Assembly: GCA_902806595.1 (NCBI GenBank)
Contig: CADCXC010000044.1
Coordinates: forward strand, 744,001 to 808,000
DNA: 64,000 nt
Reading direction: 5' to 3'
Source: Pyrenopolyporus hunteri
Lineage: Eukaryota; Ascomycota; Sordariomycetes; Xylariales; Hypoxylaceae
Part shown: one piece after another, positions 36,601 through 47,971 of the stretch
Layout: the number at the start of each line of letters is the position of its first letter
Position numbering within the stretch: position 1 is the first letter of the stretch
Position numbers and translations under genes: made by a program
Notes under the pieces: model-generated
What the model was told of the DNA's origin: nothing
The model's database searches: none
Seen by the model: only the letters and a program-made list of their open reading frames with translations

Positions 36601-37685
36601 GACATGGGTGAAGACATTGTTCCGGAAGCCGATAGCGACTTCGTCAACGTCGAGAGCGTAGACGCTGGCGGCGCTGGCAGCAGCGAGGCTGACCTATGGG
36701 CCCGTAATTCACCGTTAGCGGCCGATCACATTGCTGCGGGCTCGTTTGAGTCTGCTATGAACCTCCTGAACCGGCAAGTCGGCGCCGTCAACTTTGCTCC
36801 GCTCAAGCCGCGTTTCCTGGAGATTTATTCCGCTACGAAGACATTCCTACCCGCGTCCGCTGGGTTGCCACCCCTAATAAATTACGTTCGCCGGACGTTG
36901 GATGAGACAGATCCTAGGAAAGTTCTTCCCATCATTCCCCGAGACATCGAGCACCTTGCAACCAATGATCTCCACAAAGGATATGAGTCGATGAAGGCGA
37001 ACAAGCTTGAGGAAGGTGTGCAGATCTTCAAGGGCATCTTGCATGCTATGCTCGCGAACGCTGTCTCGAGCGAGAGCGAGGTACCAGAAGCCAAGAAACT
37101 TATCACTTCGGCGAGCGAGTATACTGTTGCCATGTCTATCGAGCTTGCGCGAAGAAAATTGGGCCCTCCGGACGCCGTCAACGGCAACCCTGTGCTTCTT
37201 AAGCGAAGCCTTGAGCTATCAGCATACTTCACGATCCCTAAGATCGAGGTCCCCCATCGACAGCTCGCCCTCCTCAATGCCATGAACTTGGCGTCTAGAA
37301 GCAAGAACTATAGTTCTGCTTTAAGTTTTGCCAATCGTATCTTGGCTAACGGCGGTGCTAACAGAATCCTCGAAACTGTAAGTTTTTACGTTTTCGCTCC
37401 TCTATTTAAATTGCATACGCATGACTGACTTGAATTGAATAGGCACGAAGGATAAAAGCACAGTGTGAACGTAATCCGCACGACGCGGTCGAGATCGAAT
37501 ACGATCAATTCGCCGAGTTCGAGGTTTGCGCAGCCAGCCACACGCCTATCTACAGCGGTACCGCGTACGAAGAGTGCGCGTTCGACGGGTCCAAGTACCA
37601 CACCAAGTACAAGGGCACCGTCTGCGCCGTCTGCGAGGTGTGCGAAGTCGGGAAGCACGGCAGCGGACTCAAGCTGTTCGCCTAG
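33676..37685 (+). CDS. cop1: Coatomer (COPI) subunit alpha
   Basis: Six exons: 33676-33705, 33795-33844, 33921-34240, 34299-36197, 36251-37377, 37443-37685; 1222 aa (yeast 1201, human 1224). Alpha-COP forms the cage of COPI vesicles that return cargo from Golgi to ER and binds KKxx tails. The N-terminus MQASSGMLTKFESKSSRAKG opens a WD40 propeller; repeat units visible include FVSGGDDYKIKVWSYQ, SASDDQTIRIWNW, SASLDQSVRVWDI and SCGEDKTIRVWDS. Later come the coatomer WD-associated region and a C-terminal alpha-COP domain (residues 900-1222) ending SGLKLFA. The first two exons are very short (30 and 50 nt). The in-frame reading through intron 2 is unlikely because it breaks FHPKRPWILVSLH. Confidence 0.95.
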
Positions 37686-38405
37686 ATTAATGAAGCTTAT
37701 GTGAATCGACGGGTCTGCTAAGTAATGTATTGCGCTTGGTGGACTTGGCAGGTCGATCGAGAACCGAAAAAGTCATTACTGCTGGGGTCAAGGCGGGAGC
37801 TAAAAGATTACGTTTAGAAGAAGCCTGGGGCGGAGTTGTATGAATCAGATCCGCTCACGTTGTCGATGCGAATAAATAGTATTTATGATCGTTGAATGGG
37901 CCGGCTTTAAGCCTCTCAGTTGCATTGGTGTTTCGATGAGACTACTCGTTATCGTAGGTAAATCGGTATTACCCCTTAAAACTAGTAACTACCGGAACGG
38001 GTGGTACCATAACCGTCTAGTATTAATAGCAGTGTCATACTCATTGATTCGTATAAAACGTCTATTGATGCGTAATTTTGTGCCTATTCATACACATAGG
38101 CATGGAGACCCAGGAAGCTCTACGGTCTTTACCATAGGGCCCGACTAGCTAACTTTGTCTATCGCTCCTGTGTGTTCTCGTGGTAGTATTATTAAGTGTA
38201 TCGGAACTACCTTCTTTCCACGCTGTCAGCCGAGCTGTCACATATCGCAACGGCTTCTAACGTCTTTGCCGTAGGGCTTGCTCGCCCTATCATTTTCAAT
38301 TCTTCACCGGTCCGTAGGAATACCGGCGTTTCTCCCCTCTCCTTTTGCCCCGTCGGGCCAAACCCAACCAGCCGAAACCAAAAACCAGCCTGCCCTCGAG
38401 CCAGA
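37686..38405. other. Convergent intergenic region alpha-COP/RPN12
   Basis: Contains only the 3' flanks of two convergent genes. Open frames are short and without resemblance. Confidence 0.5.
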
Positions 38406-39473
38406 CTAGACAATAGTCTCGAGCTCGCGGGCGTAGCCGAGGGTGTTCTCGATGATCATGCGGCTGAAGTCCTTCTCGTCGGCGCCGCTGCCGCCGTCCT
38501 CGACGACGACGGGCTCGCCCTCGACGGTCGCCGCCGACGTCGGGAAGTAGATCTGGCCGTCGCGGATCGTCCAGCCCCGGTGCTGCGCGAAGTCCACCAC
38601 GGCGCCCTCGGACTCGAGGAACAGCAGCGATTTGGTGCTGCTGAGCGGTAGGGAGGGATAGGCGCGCTCGCTGCTCGAGGCGATTTCGGAGCGGATTTGC
38701 GAGGTTAGGATCTGGTGGGTCGGGATGTTAGTTATGTTGTGTTTGGGTTGTTTTGGGTTCGTTTTGAGTGAGCGGGGCTGTGTGAATGTGTAGGTATGTG
38801 TGTATGTATGTATATACGTATGTAAGGAGGTGGCTGCCGGGAAGGAAGGGAGGGGGCACAGTAGAGGAGTGTATATACATATACGTATACGTAAGAGGAA
38901 TGGAATCAAACTCACCTCGGAAAACACGCCGTACTCCTCGCTCGGCACCTCGCGGCTCTTCATAGCCTTCCACACGCGGTCGTAGCTGCCCTCCATGAGC
39001 CACCTCTCGAGCTTGATCGGGTATCCCAGGAAGCGGTCGTTCTCGATCTCTCCGGCGCCGCCACCCTCCTTAGCGCGGGTGCTCAGCGTCTCGAGCTCCG
39101 AGTGGAACTCGGCGTACCGGCCTTGCGTCAGGAGCAGGAGCAGGTATAGGCCGGTCACCTTGTTGCGCTGGTCGTCGCTCGTGGCGGCCGTCGGGAGGAG
39201 CTCGTAGAAGGGCTGCAGCTGCGACACGTACCGCGTGAAGGCGTCCGGGTTCCGGGCTCGGATGCTGAACAGCGCCCCTTGCTCGTACAGGTCCCGCGCC
39301 TGGGCGAGGTGCTGCAGCGGGGCCCGGCCGCTTCCTGGTGCGCCGGGGGTGGCTGCTTTCAGCTGCAGTAATGCGATCTTGCCCTTGGATAGCAGCGATG
39401 AGGCCTCGTTGTAGGGTAAGCCCGGATTCGAGCGGAGTTGGTTGAGGATCTGTTGGAGGGTCCGTTCGGCCAT
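38406..39473 (-). CDS. rpn12: 26S proteasome regulatory subunit Rpn12 (PSMD8)
   Basis: Exons 39473-38916 and 38711-38406; 287 aa, usual for Rpn12 (about 260-290). Rpn12 is the last subunit to join the proteasome lid and triggers its docking on the base. The start MAERTLQQILNQLRSN and the block YRNK-type VTGLYLLLLLTQGRYAEFHSE are recognisable; a C-terminal PCI region (residues 190-287) follows with EGAVVDFAQHRGWTIRDGQI. The 204-bp intron holds TATG/TATA repeats. The frame is open for 166 further codons upstream (to 39971), a Ser- and Pro-rich stretch which I read as leader because the conserved N-terminus begins at 39473. Confidence 0.92.
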   Translation of the reverse strand: MAERTLQQILNQLRSNPGLPYNEASSLLSKGKIALLQLKAATPGAPGSGRAPLQHLAQARDLYEQGALFSIRARNPDAFTRYVSQLQPFYELLPTAATSDDQRNKVTGLYLLLLLTQGRYAEFHSELETLSTRAKEGGGAGEIENDRFLGYPIKLERWLMEGSYDRVWKAMKSREVPSEEYGVFSEVSLIPFLLRIRICIYTPLLCPLPSFPAATSLHTYIHTYTHTYTFTQPRSLKTNPKQPKHNITNIPTHQILTSQIRSEIASSSERAYPSLPLSSTKSLLFLESEGAVVDFAQHRGWTIRDGQIYFPTSAATVEGEPVVVEDGGSGADEKDFSRMIIENTLGYARELETIV

Positions 39474-42200
39474 GTTGGTCGGCTGTGGGGGTGAGGATAG
39501 CGGCGAGGGTGTGATTGGTGAAGTGTGTGGTTTAGATGTGATGACGACGGCTTCGTTGCTGTCGTTGGGCAGCAGCTTCTTCGTCGTCGTTGGTGGTGGA
39601 GGTGAAGGCGGCTTCAGAGCTTCAACGAGCTCAGGTTTTCGAATTGTGGCTCTCGACTGCTGTGGAGAAGATATAATTCTTATACGAGGTGGAGGAAACG
39701 GTACTGCTGCTGACGCTGATTTTGCTTGCTCTTGTGAACTCGAACTCGACGAAGAAGATGAATGGATCGGTTTGGTATTGAGGCAAGGCAAGATCCGGCA
39801 GGCTGAAAGGCTGACGAAAGAGAACACACTTTGCTTGGCCGATTGACGAGCTTTATGCCACATGTGGCTTGTGCCCTTGCTTGAATCGGTGGCTGGTGAA
39901 CCCCAGGGCCCACATGCTACTGCTTTCCACATTCTCCAGGTTATGCGAGAATATTCATAGCACCCTTGCACTCTTGCACCCTTTTTTTTTATCTATCCTA
40001 TTTACCTAGGTAACGACTCAAAATACTGGTAAATAAATCATACCGAATTAATGTGTAGATTCTAACTCGTCACGTCTTATTCTATTCTATTCTATTAGTA
40101 TGGCTAACTAGTATAACACCTCTATTGCCTGTAGAGATTTTGACAAATGATGCGTTTTTCTCAATGAGTTATCAGTTCCCGCTGGAGCTCGTCAGTTGAC
40201 AGCTATCAACTATCAAGTGTCCACGGGATCCTGGTCATGCCATCGTCCAACTTCCACGTCTTCCTGCGTTTTCCTCAGGATCACTTAGTTACCTAAGACC
40301 CCACTGCCCAAATTCACATGACATATAGAATAAAGCCATGTTTCACTACTCTGCCAGCTGTATCAAGTGGTTCCTCTATAGAAGGTTAGCCCAAATGACA
40401 GCATGCCCATGTAGGTATGTATACCATCAGCAGCAGCATCAGCATCATCGTCATCCACCGGCCCTATATACAATCATTCTCCCTGTCCTCTAAGACGGAT
40501 GCTAGGTTACGGGTGCGCGATGATATTAAAAGGCCACATCCCCCTATACAAAGATACTAGATTTCGTCTATTCATTCATTCTCATAGCTGAGTCTCATGT
40601 AGTAAGATTTAACCCCCCATGTATAAACAAACTTTCGAAGGATCAGCGGATGGGGAATCTAAAGCTCAGCAGACCCTGTCCAACTGCGGTCCACGCCGCG
40701 CTGATCCCGAAATAGAAACACAATGAGGCTATGGCAACTCCATAGCCGTGGTAAACCTCACCTAGTTTAATAGCGTTGCTATGCGAATTAGTAAGGGCGT
40801 TATAGAAGTCTATGCATATGATTGTTTACTTGTGTCACCTAGTTTTAAGCTTGTGGTTGTAAAGCAACGAGGCCAATTCCTTGTCTTTCCCTTGACTTTA
40901 CCGCGTTCACACCGTGGAAGGATTGTAGAAGCTTCATTTCGTTATCAACGCTAGATTTTCTACCTAGAAAATCAGCCGGCCATAACTGTTGAGTAACGTC
41001 CTTACCTCCGCCCTGACGCCGCCGAGTGTTGCATTTACTCTCGCCAACAAGCTCAACCAAAATACGGAGATGTTCGGCTGGCAGTTGCTCCTGTGGGGAT
41101 AACAACGAACTCTAGGGGGGTCTAAATAGTACATAGACTTGAGAATATCCTCGACTTAGACTTGTGTGACCTCGACTAGCTCTGCAGTATGTTAGATGCT
41201 CTAATTGCAGATATCTGCCCTGCTTCTATTCCCGCCGTATTGTGAACTCGATATTGTACACCAAGCGCTATTGGACATTGATGACAGGGGTTACGAGGCC
41301 GTTCATTAAACCTTTACCACCGATATACGCACACCACACCAAGACGATGACGGAGGCTCAGGGAGTTAACGCGCGGCCCACGACACCAGTTTTGGGCATG
41401 ATCCCTAAAAGCGCTGTAGGTATGTAAGCGAATTCCTTTTTTTAACCCTTCCTAGTACGTCCTTAACACCTCCCTATCGTCACATCGTCACCTACCTACG
41501 GTACCCTTGCACGAAAAAAGCAAAATAAGATTTTCCGGGGTTGAACAGACGCTCGGGCATGGATATATCCGTTGGACCCTTGCGTTTTAAGCTCCCGGAG
41601 CCAAAGCTTCAGCGACGGACGGTTTGGCGTACATATGTATGTGCGGTGCGTTTCTCGGGTCGATCATGCAGGAACAGGTGCGGGAATAGGGACGAATGCG
41701 ACGAGATCGGCCCCGTTACCTAACCCGCGGTATAGCTAGAACGCGACAACATTCTAGAAGCCCTAGAAAGATCGCTCTCAGGCGCCCAGTGTGCAGTGTC
41801 CGGTCCCGTCTGGTTTCAGAGAGGGTACCTAATCTATCCACTTGGGATGCTGGTGGATTGCCTAGTAATAAAGAAGCGCCTTGCTCACGATCCGACGCTT
41901 ACGTGCTTGGTTCAAGTTTGGTCGCTTTTTATATTATTGTGGTGCCTGGCTGGTGGTTATATGCCTGGAAGCGTATAAAAGGGGGTACGGGATTCGTACA
42001 TATAGGGGCTGAGGGGTTAAAAAAGCACTCTAATCAGACGCTAAGTGGCTTAGCATACCCAGCTAAACCTATCCGGGGAAGTGGCGGTAGGTAAATCATT
42101 CAGATGGAAGGTACCTAAGCCCCTCAGCACTTATGCGGCCTGGGCAGTTTCGACGCTTCCAAAGAACTCGATTGGAAAGTATCTCGGCTACCCGAATCAC

Positions 42201-42254
42201 CTGAACTCCCTGGACTCCCTAAACTCCCTAAACTCCCTGAACCGCCTGAACTGC
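42201..42254. repeat. 9-bp tandem repeat, six units
   Basis: Six units of the type CTGAACTCC / CTAAACTCC / CTGAACCGC follow each other without gaps. The period of 9 keeps a reading frame (L-N-S repeats), but there is no gene here. Confidence 0.85.
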
Positions 42255-42595
42255 CCCGAGCAACGGGGTTATAACAAAGCGTCTCAACCCTGAATACGTT
42301 GGTTCGGCGCCGAACTGTTATAATCCTTCCCCCTTTCCGCTGGAGCACCGAAAATTAAAATCCAGAACTCTTCTCCACTCACCAACACCGGACTCGGACC
42401 TTGAGATCTATATGTTCCTAAGTCCTGGGATACCTGCCTGGGTATCGACGAGGGTCTCGCTCATTCTCTCAGCTGGTCAGGTCAGATCACAAGAAAGTAC
42501 CGTTTGAACCTTGGAACGCGGAGACACTGTCAAGCGCCAGCAGTGCAGGGTATCCAACGTACATACACGGCACTTTGGCCGCCATTCCGCCACGG

Positions 42596-42690
42596 AAAAA
42601 AAAAAAGGAAAAAAGCAGAAAATAAAATAAAATAAAAAGCAAAGAGCAAAGAGGAAAGAGGAAAGAGAAAAGAAAACGAAAATAGGGGAC
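42596..42690. promoter_or_regulatory. A/G-rich tract upstream of SKT5
   Basis: About 95 bp almost only of A and G on the + strand (AAAGAGCAAAGAGGAAAGAG and similar). Long purine/pyrimidine-biased tracts are common in filamentous fungal promoters and leaders. It ends about 200 bp before the proposed SKT5 start. A role in expression is inferred only. Confidence 0.35.
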
Positions 42691-42895
42691 CCCGCCATAA
42701 GCACCACTATTCCTCCTAAACTGCGACCCCGTACACCCAGTACCTACCTAGGCACCATCTTACATCCACCGGGCTTGTAGCCGGACTGGTCCTGACCCAT
42801 TGTTCATTGGTTCCAGACGCGGCGGGCTGACAAGTACATTCTTTCAATTTTATGCAGGTCCTCACCAGCCGCAGACAAGCGAAGACGATTTCGAA

Positions 42896-45835
42896 ATGCC
42901 TAATTTTGGAGCGACCTTCTACCCCGGGGGTACGGACGACTACTATATGCCTGAAGTTGTCGCCCCATCACCACAAAGGTGAGTTTCTCTGAAGGCACAT
43001 CTTGAAACTTGAAACAGATCCGCTCCCAATGTGCAGCATGCAACCTCACTGTGACTGATTGTCAGCATCTGACCTGACTTGACCTTGCTTGACCTGACTC
43101 GACCTGACCTTTTTTTTCTTACGCTACAGGGTAATGCCAGAAGTCCCCCAGAACATGCAGCAAGGCCTCCAGCGCATGGAACTAGAAGCCCGATCAGTCG
43201 AACCCAGAAACTCAACAACATCACCACAATCCGATTCCGGCCCGCGACACTCCCGCGAACCATCCTTAACTACCGTGCTGAACACAAAAGCCGCCGGCTT
43301 TGGGCAGCAATACCAGCAAGGCCAGAATCCCCCCGTCGATTATAGTCCCGCATCCAACTTCAGCCCATTTCAGGAGACTCAAGACCGCGGTCCCCAGTTC
43401 GAGAGGAACCTCCGAGACATGCGCGATTTACCTTCTTTCTCGCCCTTCCCCAAGGTCCAGGGCGAGCATATCCCTCCCAGCGATGAGGAGAAGGAGGCTG
43501 TCCTAGCCGAGAGCCGGCACCATGTCCTCCACTCCAACGACCCCAACATGCAGATCTGCTGGGCTCGCGATGTCCTGTCTTACGTCGAGATCGCTGCCGA
43601 AGCCGCCCTCCGGGAAGAAGAGGCTACGCGCAACCCTAACGATCGGGATGTGCCGATACGGGTGGCAACGCCTAAGATCGAGCACGAGCTACGCATCGAC
43701 GCCATCAACATAGTCACCTATCTCGCGGACCAGGGGCATCCGGAAGCTTTGTTCATCAAGGGTAAGTGGCTGGAATTCGGCAAGTTCGGCAAGCGACAAG
43801 ACAAGAAGGAGGCGTACACTTGCTACTTAGCCGCCGCGAAGTCTGGATGGGGCCGTGCCGACTATCGGATCGGCATGCTCTACGAAAATTCCAACGACAT
43901 GGAAAAAGCCATGGAACATTATCAACTTGGACTGGCTGCGAACGATTCGGCAGCCTCCTACCGGTTAGGTATGATCAGTCTCATGGGCCAGCGAGGCCAA
44001 CCGAAAGATCTCCCGAAAGGTCTAGACTTGATACATTCCGCCGCCGACACCGCGGACGAGGACGCCCCCCAGGGTGCCTTCGTTTACGGCATGCTGATCG
44101 CGAGAGATCTCCCCGATGTCGCCATCCCGGATGGGGTGCTACCCTACGACTTCGCCGTGGCGCGGCAGTATATTGAAAAGGCGGCCTATCTTGGTTTCGC
44201 AAAGGCTCAGTTAAAGATGGGACAGGCGTACGAATTATGTCAGCTCGGTTGCGACTTCAATCCGGCTCTATCTCTACACTATTATGGCTTGGCTGCCAGG
44301 CAGGGGCAGGCGGAGGCCTGCCTCGGTGTTAGCAGATGGTTCCTGTTCGGATATGAGGGGACATTCGCGAAGAACGAAGGCCTTGCCTTTAAGTACGCCC
44401 AACTAGCCGCTAAGACGAAGTTACCGACCGGAGAATTTGCCATGGGCTACTACTACGAGATCGGAATATCGGTCGAGAAGGACTTACGAGAGGCCCGAAG
44501 GTGGTACGAGTTGGCGGCGGAACACGGTAACAAGGACGCTGTAGATCGGTTAGAGAATCTATCGCAATCTAAGACTTTGTCGAAGAAAGATCACGAGACG
44601 ACAGCGCTGGGACGGATCAAGTCGAAACATGGGTCCCAAAGGGGCCAAAGGCCGGATCGATTCAAGCAACCTAACAGCGCGATGCCCACGTTGTCGGAAG
44701 ATCAAAACTCGCCTAGAGTATCACCGCACCCATCCCCCAGAGCACCGAATTTCGACCACGCAGACATGCCCGACGTGTCTCGACTTAATATAAGCGGCGG
44801 CAACCGTCCACCAGCCTTTGGCGTCAACCTTCCTAACCGACCGCAATCAGCAGCTCCGTACCCAGAGGATGGCAGACCGGCAGGCTTAAACCTACGGCCC
44901 AAGTCTGCCGTACCTTATCCCGAAGATGACATGATAGGCGGGAAGCCCCAGCTATCGCCTCACTATAACCCGGGCATTCGGTCGTCGGCGGGGCCGGTCG
45001 CGGACCGTCCTGGGAGTTCTTTTGGGATACGTACACAATCTCCTGGAAGTGGCGGTATGCGCCCGCCCCCAGCTGGGCAGCTGCCTGTCCCAGCTGGGAC
45101 AGATCCAAATCGTGGTCGCCCTGTCTCTGGCGGCTGGGGCCCACAAGGGGCACCACAAGCTGGTGGTGGTTACCGGCAGCCCAGTCCTGGAAGAGGTCCC
45201 GGAGGCCCCGGAGGCCGCCCCGTCACAGGGCAATTCGATCAACGGCTACCGCCGGCTGGGTACGACCCTCGACTCAGCCATGGCCCGCCTAAGAACCCAG
45301 GTCCTAACCGTCTCACAAAGCAAGGCCCACCACCGGCGCAGTTCCCTGCAGCTGGTTATGGCCCAAGGGAATCGTCTATGCAGGCGCCTCATGCACCTGG
45401 TCCTCGGACTTCCTCAAACCCCTACGACTACGGCGGTCGCGCGCCAGCCTCTCCGACTATGAGTGGCGGCCTTGGACCTCGCACTAGTTCCATTCCAGCG
45501 GGAGGATTGCCTCAGGGAGGTCCTGGCGGTCAAAGAGTATCGAGTGCTGGTCGGCCAGGTCCGGATCAACCAGGTCGCGCGAGCGCGCCCCCGCAACAGG
45601 CCAGACCGCCGCCGCCGACGGTCAACACCCCCACCTCTGCGGCGTCTGCGCCGGCCTCGAAACCCCCGGCCAAAACCGGCCAAGGTCCCGCTACCTTCGA
45701 AGCAATGGGTATTCCTCAAGGAAAGCAAGACGACGACTGCGTAAGTTTTCCCCTTTTCTCTTTCGCCCAACCATGCCTATCCCGCTTTATAACATACGTG
45801 TACGCTAATGCCTTCGATTATAGATTGTTATGTAA
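42896..45835 (+). CDS. chs4: Chitin synthase activator Skt5/Chs4 (Sel1-repeat protein)
   Basis: Three exons: 42896-42978, 43130-45740, 45824-45835; 901 aa from this start. Skt5/Chs4 recruits and activates class IV chitin synthase at the bud neck, hyphal tip or septum. Residues 110-480 carry Sel1-like repeats (DQGHPEALFIKGKWLEFGKF, YLAAAKSGWGRADYRIGMLY, YGLAARQGQAEACLGVSRWF, YELAAEHGNKDAVDRL). The C-terminal half is Pro/Gly/Gln-rich and disordered. The final exon is only 12 nt and completes C-I-V-M-stop, a CaaX farnesylation box as in yeast Skt5. If the last intron is kept, the frame runs 29 codons further into a hydrophobic tail. The 5' end is uncertain: the frame is open upstream of 42896 to a possible acceptor at 42856, so an earlier exon may exist. 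Confidence 0.88.
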
Positions 45836-47122
45836 CGGACCGGACATATTATATATTTGGCATAGATCGGTTGCGGCTTTCTCACTTATTGTCATGATAC
45901 CACTTTTATTGAAGTCGCTATGAGTCAGACGAACTATTTGCCAAATTACCCAAAACTACAAGCTGTAAGGTGGCGTGGCAGGGCCAGGCCGAGGCTAAGC
46001 TATTGCGGCCTATTAGACGGGCGTAGGATATCAGCACCAAATATTTATAACATGGTAGAGTAAGGTGTTTTAGATACGCGGGTGGGATAAGTGCTCGCGT
46101 AGTATGGTCCTCGATAGGAAATAATTCGTAGCAATGATGAATAGAACCTGGCGTACGTCCAAGTTGCAAGATAACTTGATGTGTCTCAGATCTCTCGCCG
46201 TCAATCCGTAAATAGACCCATAACCATGTCTAACAATTGTATCCTCCAAATTTAGTAATTGAAATGAGTGAATGACAGGGTATAGGGAACTGACCGTAGG
46301 TGTGCTTTACTGAATAACTTTCTATGGCGTAGGTCGCTTGATATCAACGCCTCCGAGGATACTAAATGTTATTGCACATCTTCCCAGGTATAGAAGAGGA
46401 TTACCACTGTCCAGTGCCAATTCTTCGACACCACGATCTATAGTCTGGAAAACATATTCTAGTAATCCGTAGACAGCGTTGAGTTCTAGTTAATGAGACA
46501 AGTCTGATTGAGCTCTTCCAACGACACATTATGTTTATTCGCGGACGACTGGCCATTTCCAGAAAGTCTGCTCTTCTTAAAAATTGTAACTCAGGAGACA
46601 TCGAGGAAAACCCCAGGAAGAAGTCGAAATATTAATTTACCATAACCATAACTTCTAAATATTAACCTTCTGATAGTAATGATCGAAAAGTGGAACTTGA
46701 TGCTTAGGACTCAATGACGAATCTAAACTTCACTCTAGACTAATCTGCAGATCACCTAACACATATTTTACCATGTAAGGGCACTAAGCCAAGGGTTGTA
46801 ATCAGAATAAACATTAAAAAGAATAAATAAGACCGTATCCTTGATAAAGGGTATCCTCTTAACGGCATGGATTGGCGGTATGTGTATAGGTACGTACGTA
46901 TACCAAGATCGTCAACTTGACGCCTCGATGACGTCAAACCACCAACTCCTCGACACCTCGGCCTTATATGTATATATAGATCAACCCTTCTGAGCTTTTT
47001 GACGTTTTCACTCCTATACCATCTATACCTCACCAGCTCATTCGCCTGCTTCTTCCAATCATACGTGATATCATATCTAAAAGATATACGCCTAAAAGCT
47101 GCAAACTAAGAAAATAGACGCG
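45836..47122. other. Intergenic region SKT5/Hva1-like
   Basis: Holds the SKT5 3' flank and the Hva1-like promoter. It is AT-biased, with only short open frames. No gene, tRNA or repeat is recognised. Confidence 0.5.
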
Positions 47123-47539
47123 ATGCCCGGGTCCGAAGTCAAAGATAAGCACGGCCAGCCCATCAAGGAGGGAGACACGGTATGGACTAAGGCGCGCGGT
47201 GGCCGGCACGAGGGCGAGGTCGACCGGGTTGTCGAGACCAGCGACGAGGCGCGGGAGGCTGGGGTGAAGAACCCGCCTAAGGTATGTTTCTCCTATTTTC
47301 TATATTCCCTTGTCTCTGATTTCAAGATCCATATCGGTTTGGTGGTGTCTATTCGTTTGGTATCTCCTGGTTTGTTTGGTATCGAGTTCTGTCTTGTAAG
47401 CGAAAGAAGTAGGAAAATGGATGAATTAGGGTTTAAGAAGAGGACGCGAAAGGACGAATGCTAATAGCCGCAGGTGCTCTTTAAGGACCAGCATGGCCAT
47501 GATGTAGCGCATAACCCTGGGACGCTGGAACATAAATGA
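47123..47539 (+). CDS. Small Hva1_TUDOR-domain protein (hypervirulence-associated type)
   Basis: Exons 47123-47281 and 47474-47539; 74 aa. The protein (KDKHGQPIKEGDTVWTKARG, GGRHEGEVDRVV, then VLFKDQHGHDVAHNPGTLEH) matches the small Hva1/DUF2945 family found widely in fungi and bacteria. It is built around one SH3/Tudor-like barrel of unproven function; the name comes from a hypervirulence screen and does not show a virulence role here. The 192-bp intron is needed to reach VLFKDQHGH; without it the frame runs into unrelated sequence. Confidence 0.85.
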
Positions 47540-47971
47540 AATAGATGGAGGACTGAAGGGAGAGGTGCTGAGTCGGGTGACTTGATATAGTCGCTACAAC
47601 TTATCTTAAGCCATTGTACAACAGCGACGCGAAAGCAAGCGTGTATATCTAGAAATCCACAGGAGCGGAGTTAATCAAAATCAGGGTCCATTAGGTCAAA
47701 CGTCTAGGTCGTTGAGGTAGTCTTTCAAAGCAGTCATAACGTAGGTAGTTACATCGCTATGCAGCAAGTCTATAAGCCAAACGCCAACCTAGCAATCCCA
47801 ACGCCGTGCCGAATGCCGTTTGTAAATGCTACAGGCCTGGGGACTCTATACCCTACGGCACCAGCGCCATCATCACTCCCCTTGTCCTTCTCCGTTCTTG
47901 CTACCAAAACCGTACCCTTTCATCATAACGTCAAGGAAGCACAGCTTGCTACTCCATTGACACCTCGTGAC
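47540..47971. other. Convergent intergenic region Hva1-like/RAD54
   Basis: Only 3' flanks. The open frame at 47759-48100 overlaps the RAD54 end antisense and has no resemblance to a family. Confidence 0.5.

Larger units (their letters stand above)
39474..42895. other. Divergent intergenic region RPN12/SKT5 (3.4 kb)
   Basis: The largest gene-free stretch in the gene-bearing segment. It includes the RPN12 leader (39474-39971 open in frame), CAG/CAT triplets near 40431, a 9-bp tandem repeat at 42201-42254 and an A/G-rich tract at 42596-42690 shortly before SKT5. A 5' exon of SKT5 may lie near its right end (acceptor at about 42856). No other gene is recognised. Confidence 0.45.

Noticed and set aside
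43766..45770. Long frames in other phases within SKT5
   Set aside because: They are shadows in GC-rich repeat and Pro/Gly-coding sequence; the Sel1 frame is clearly the real one.
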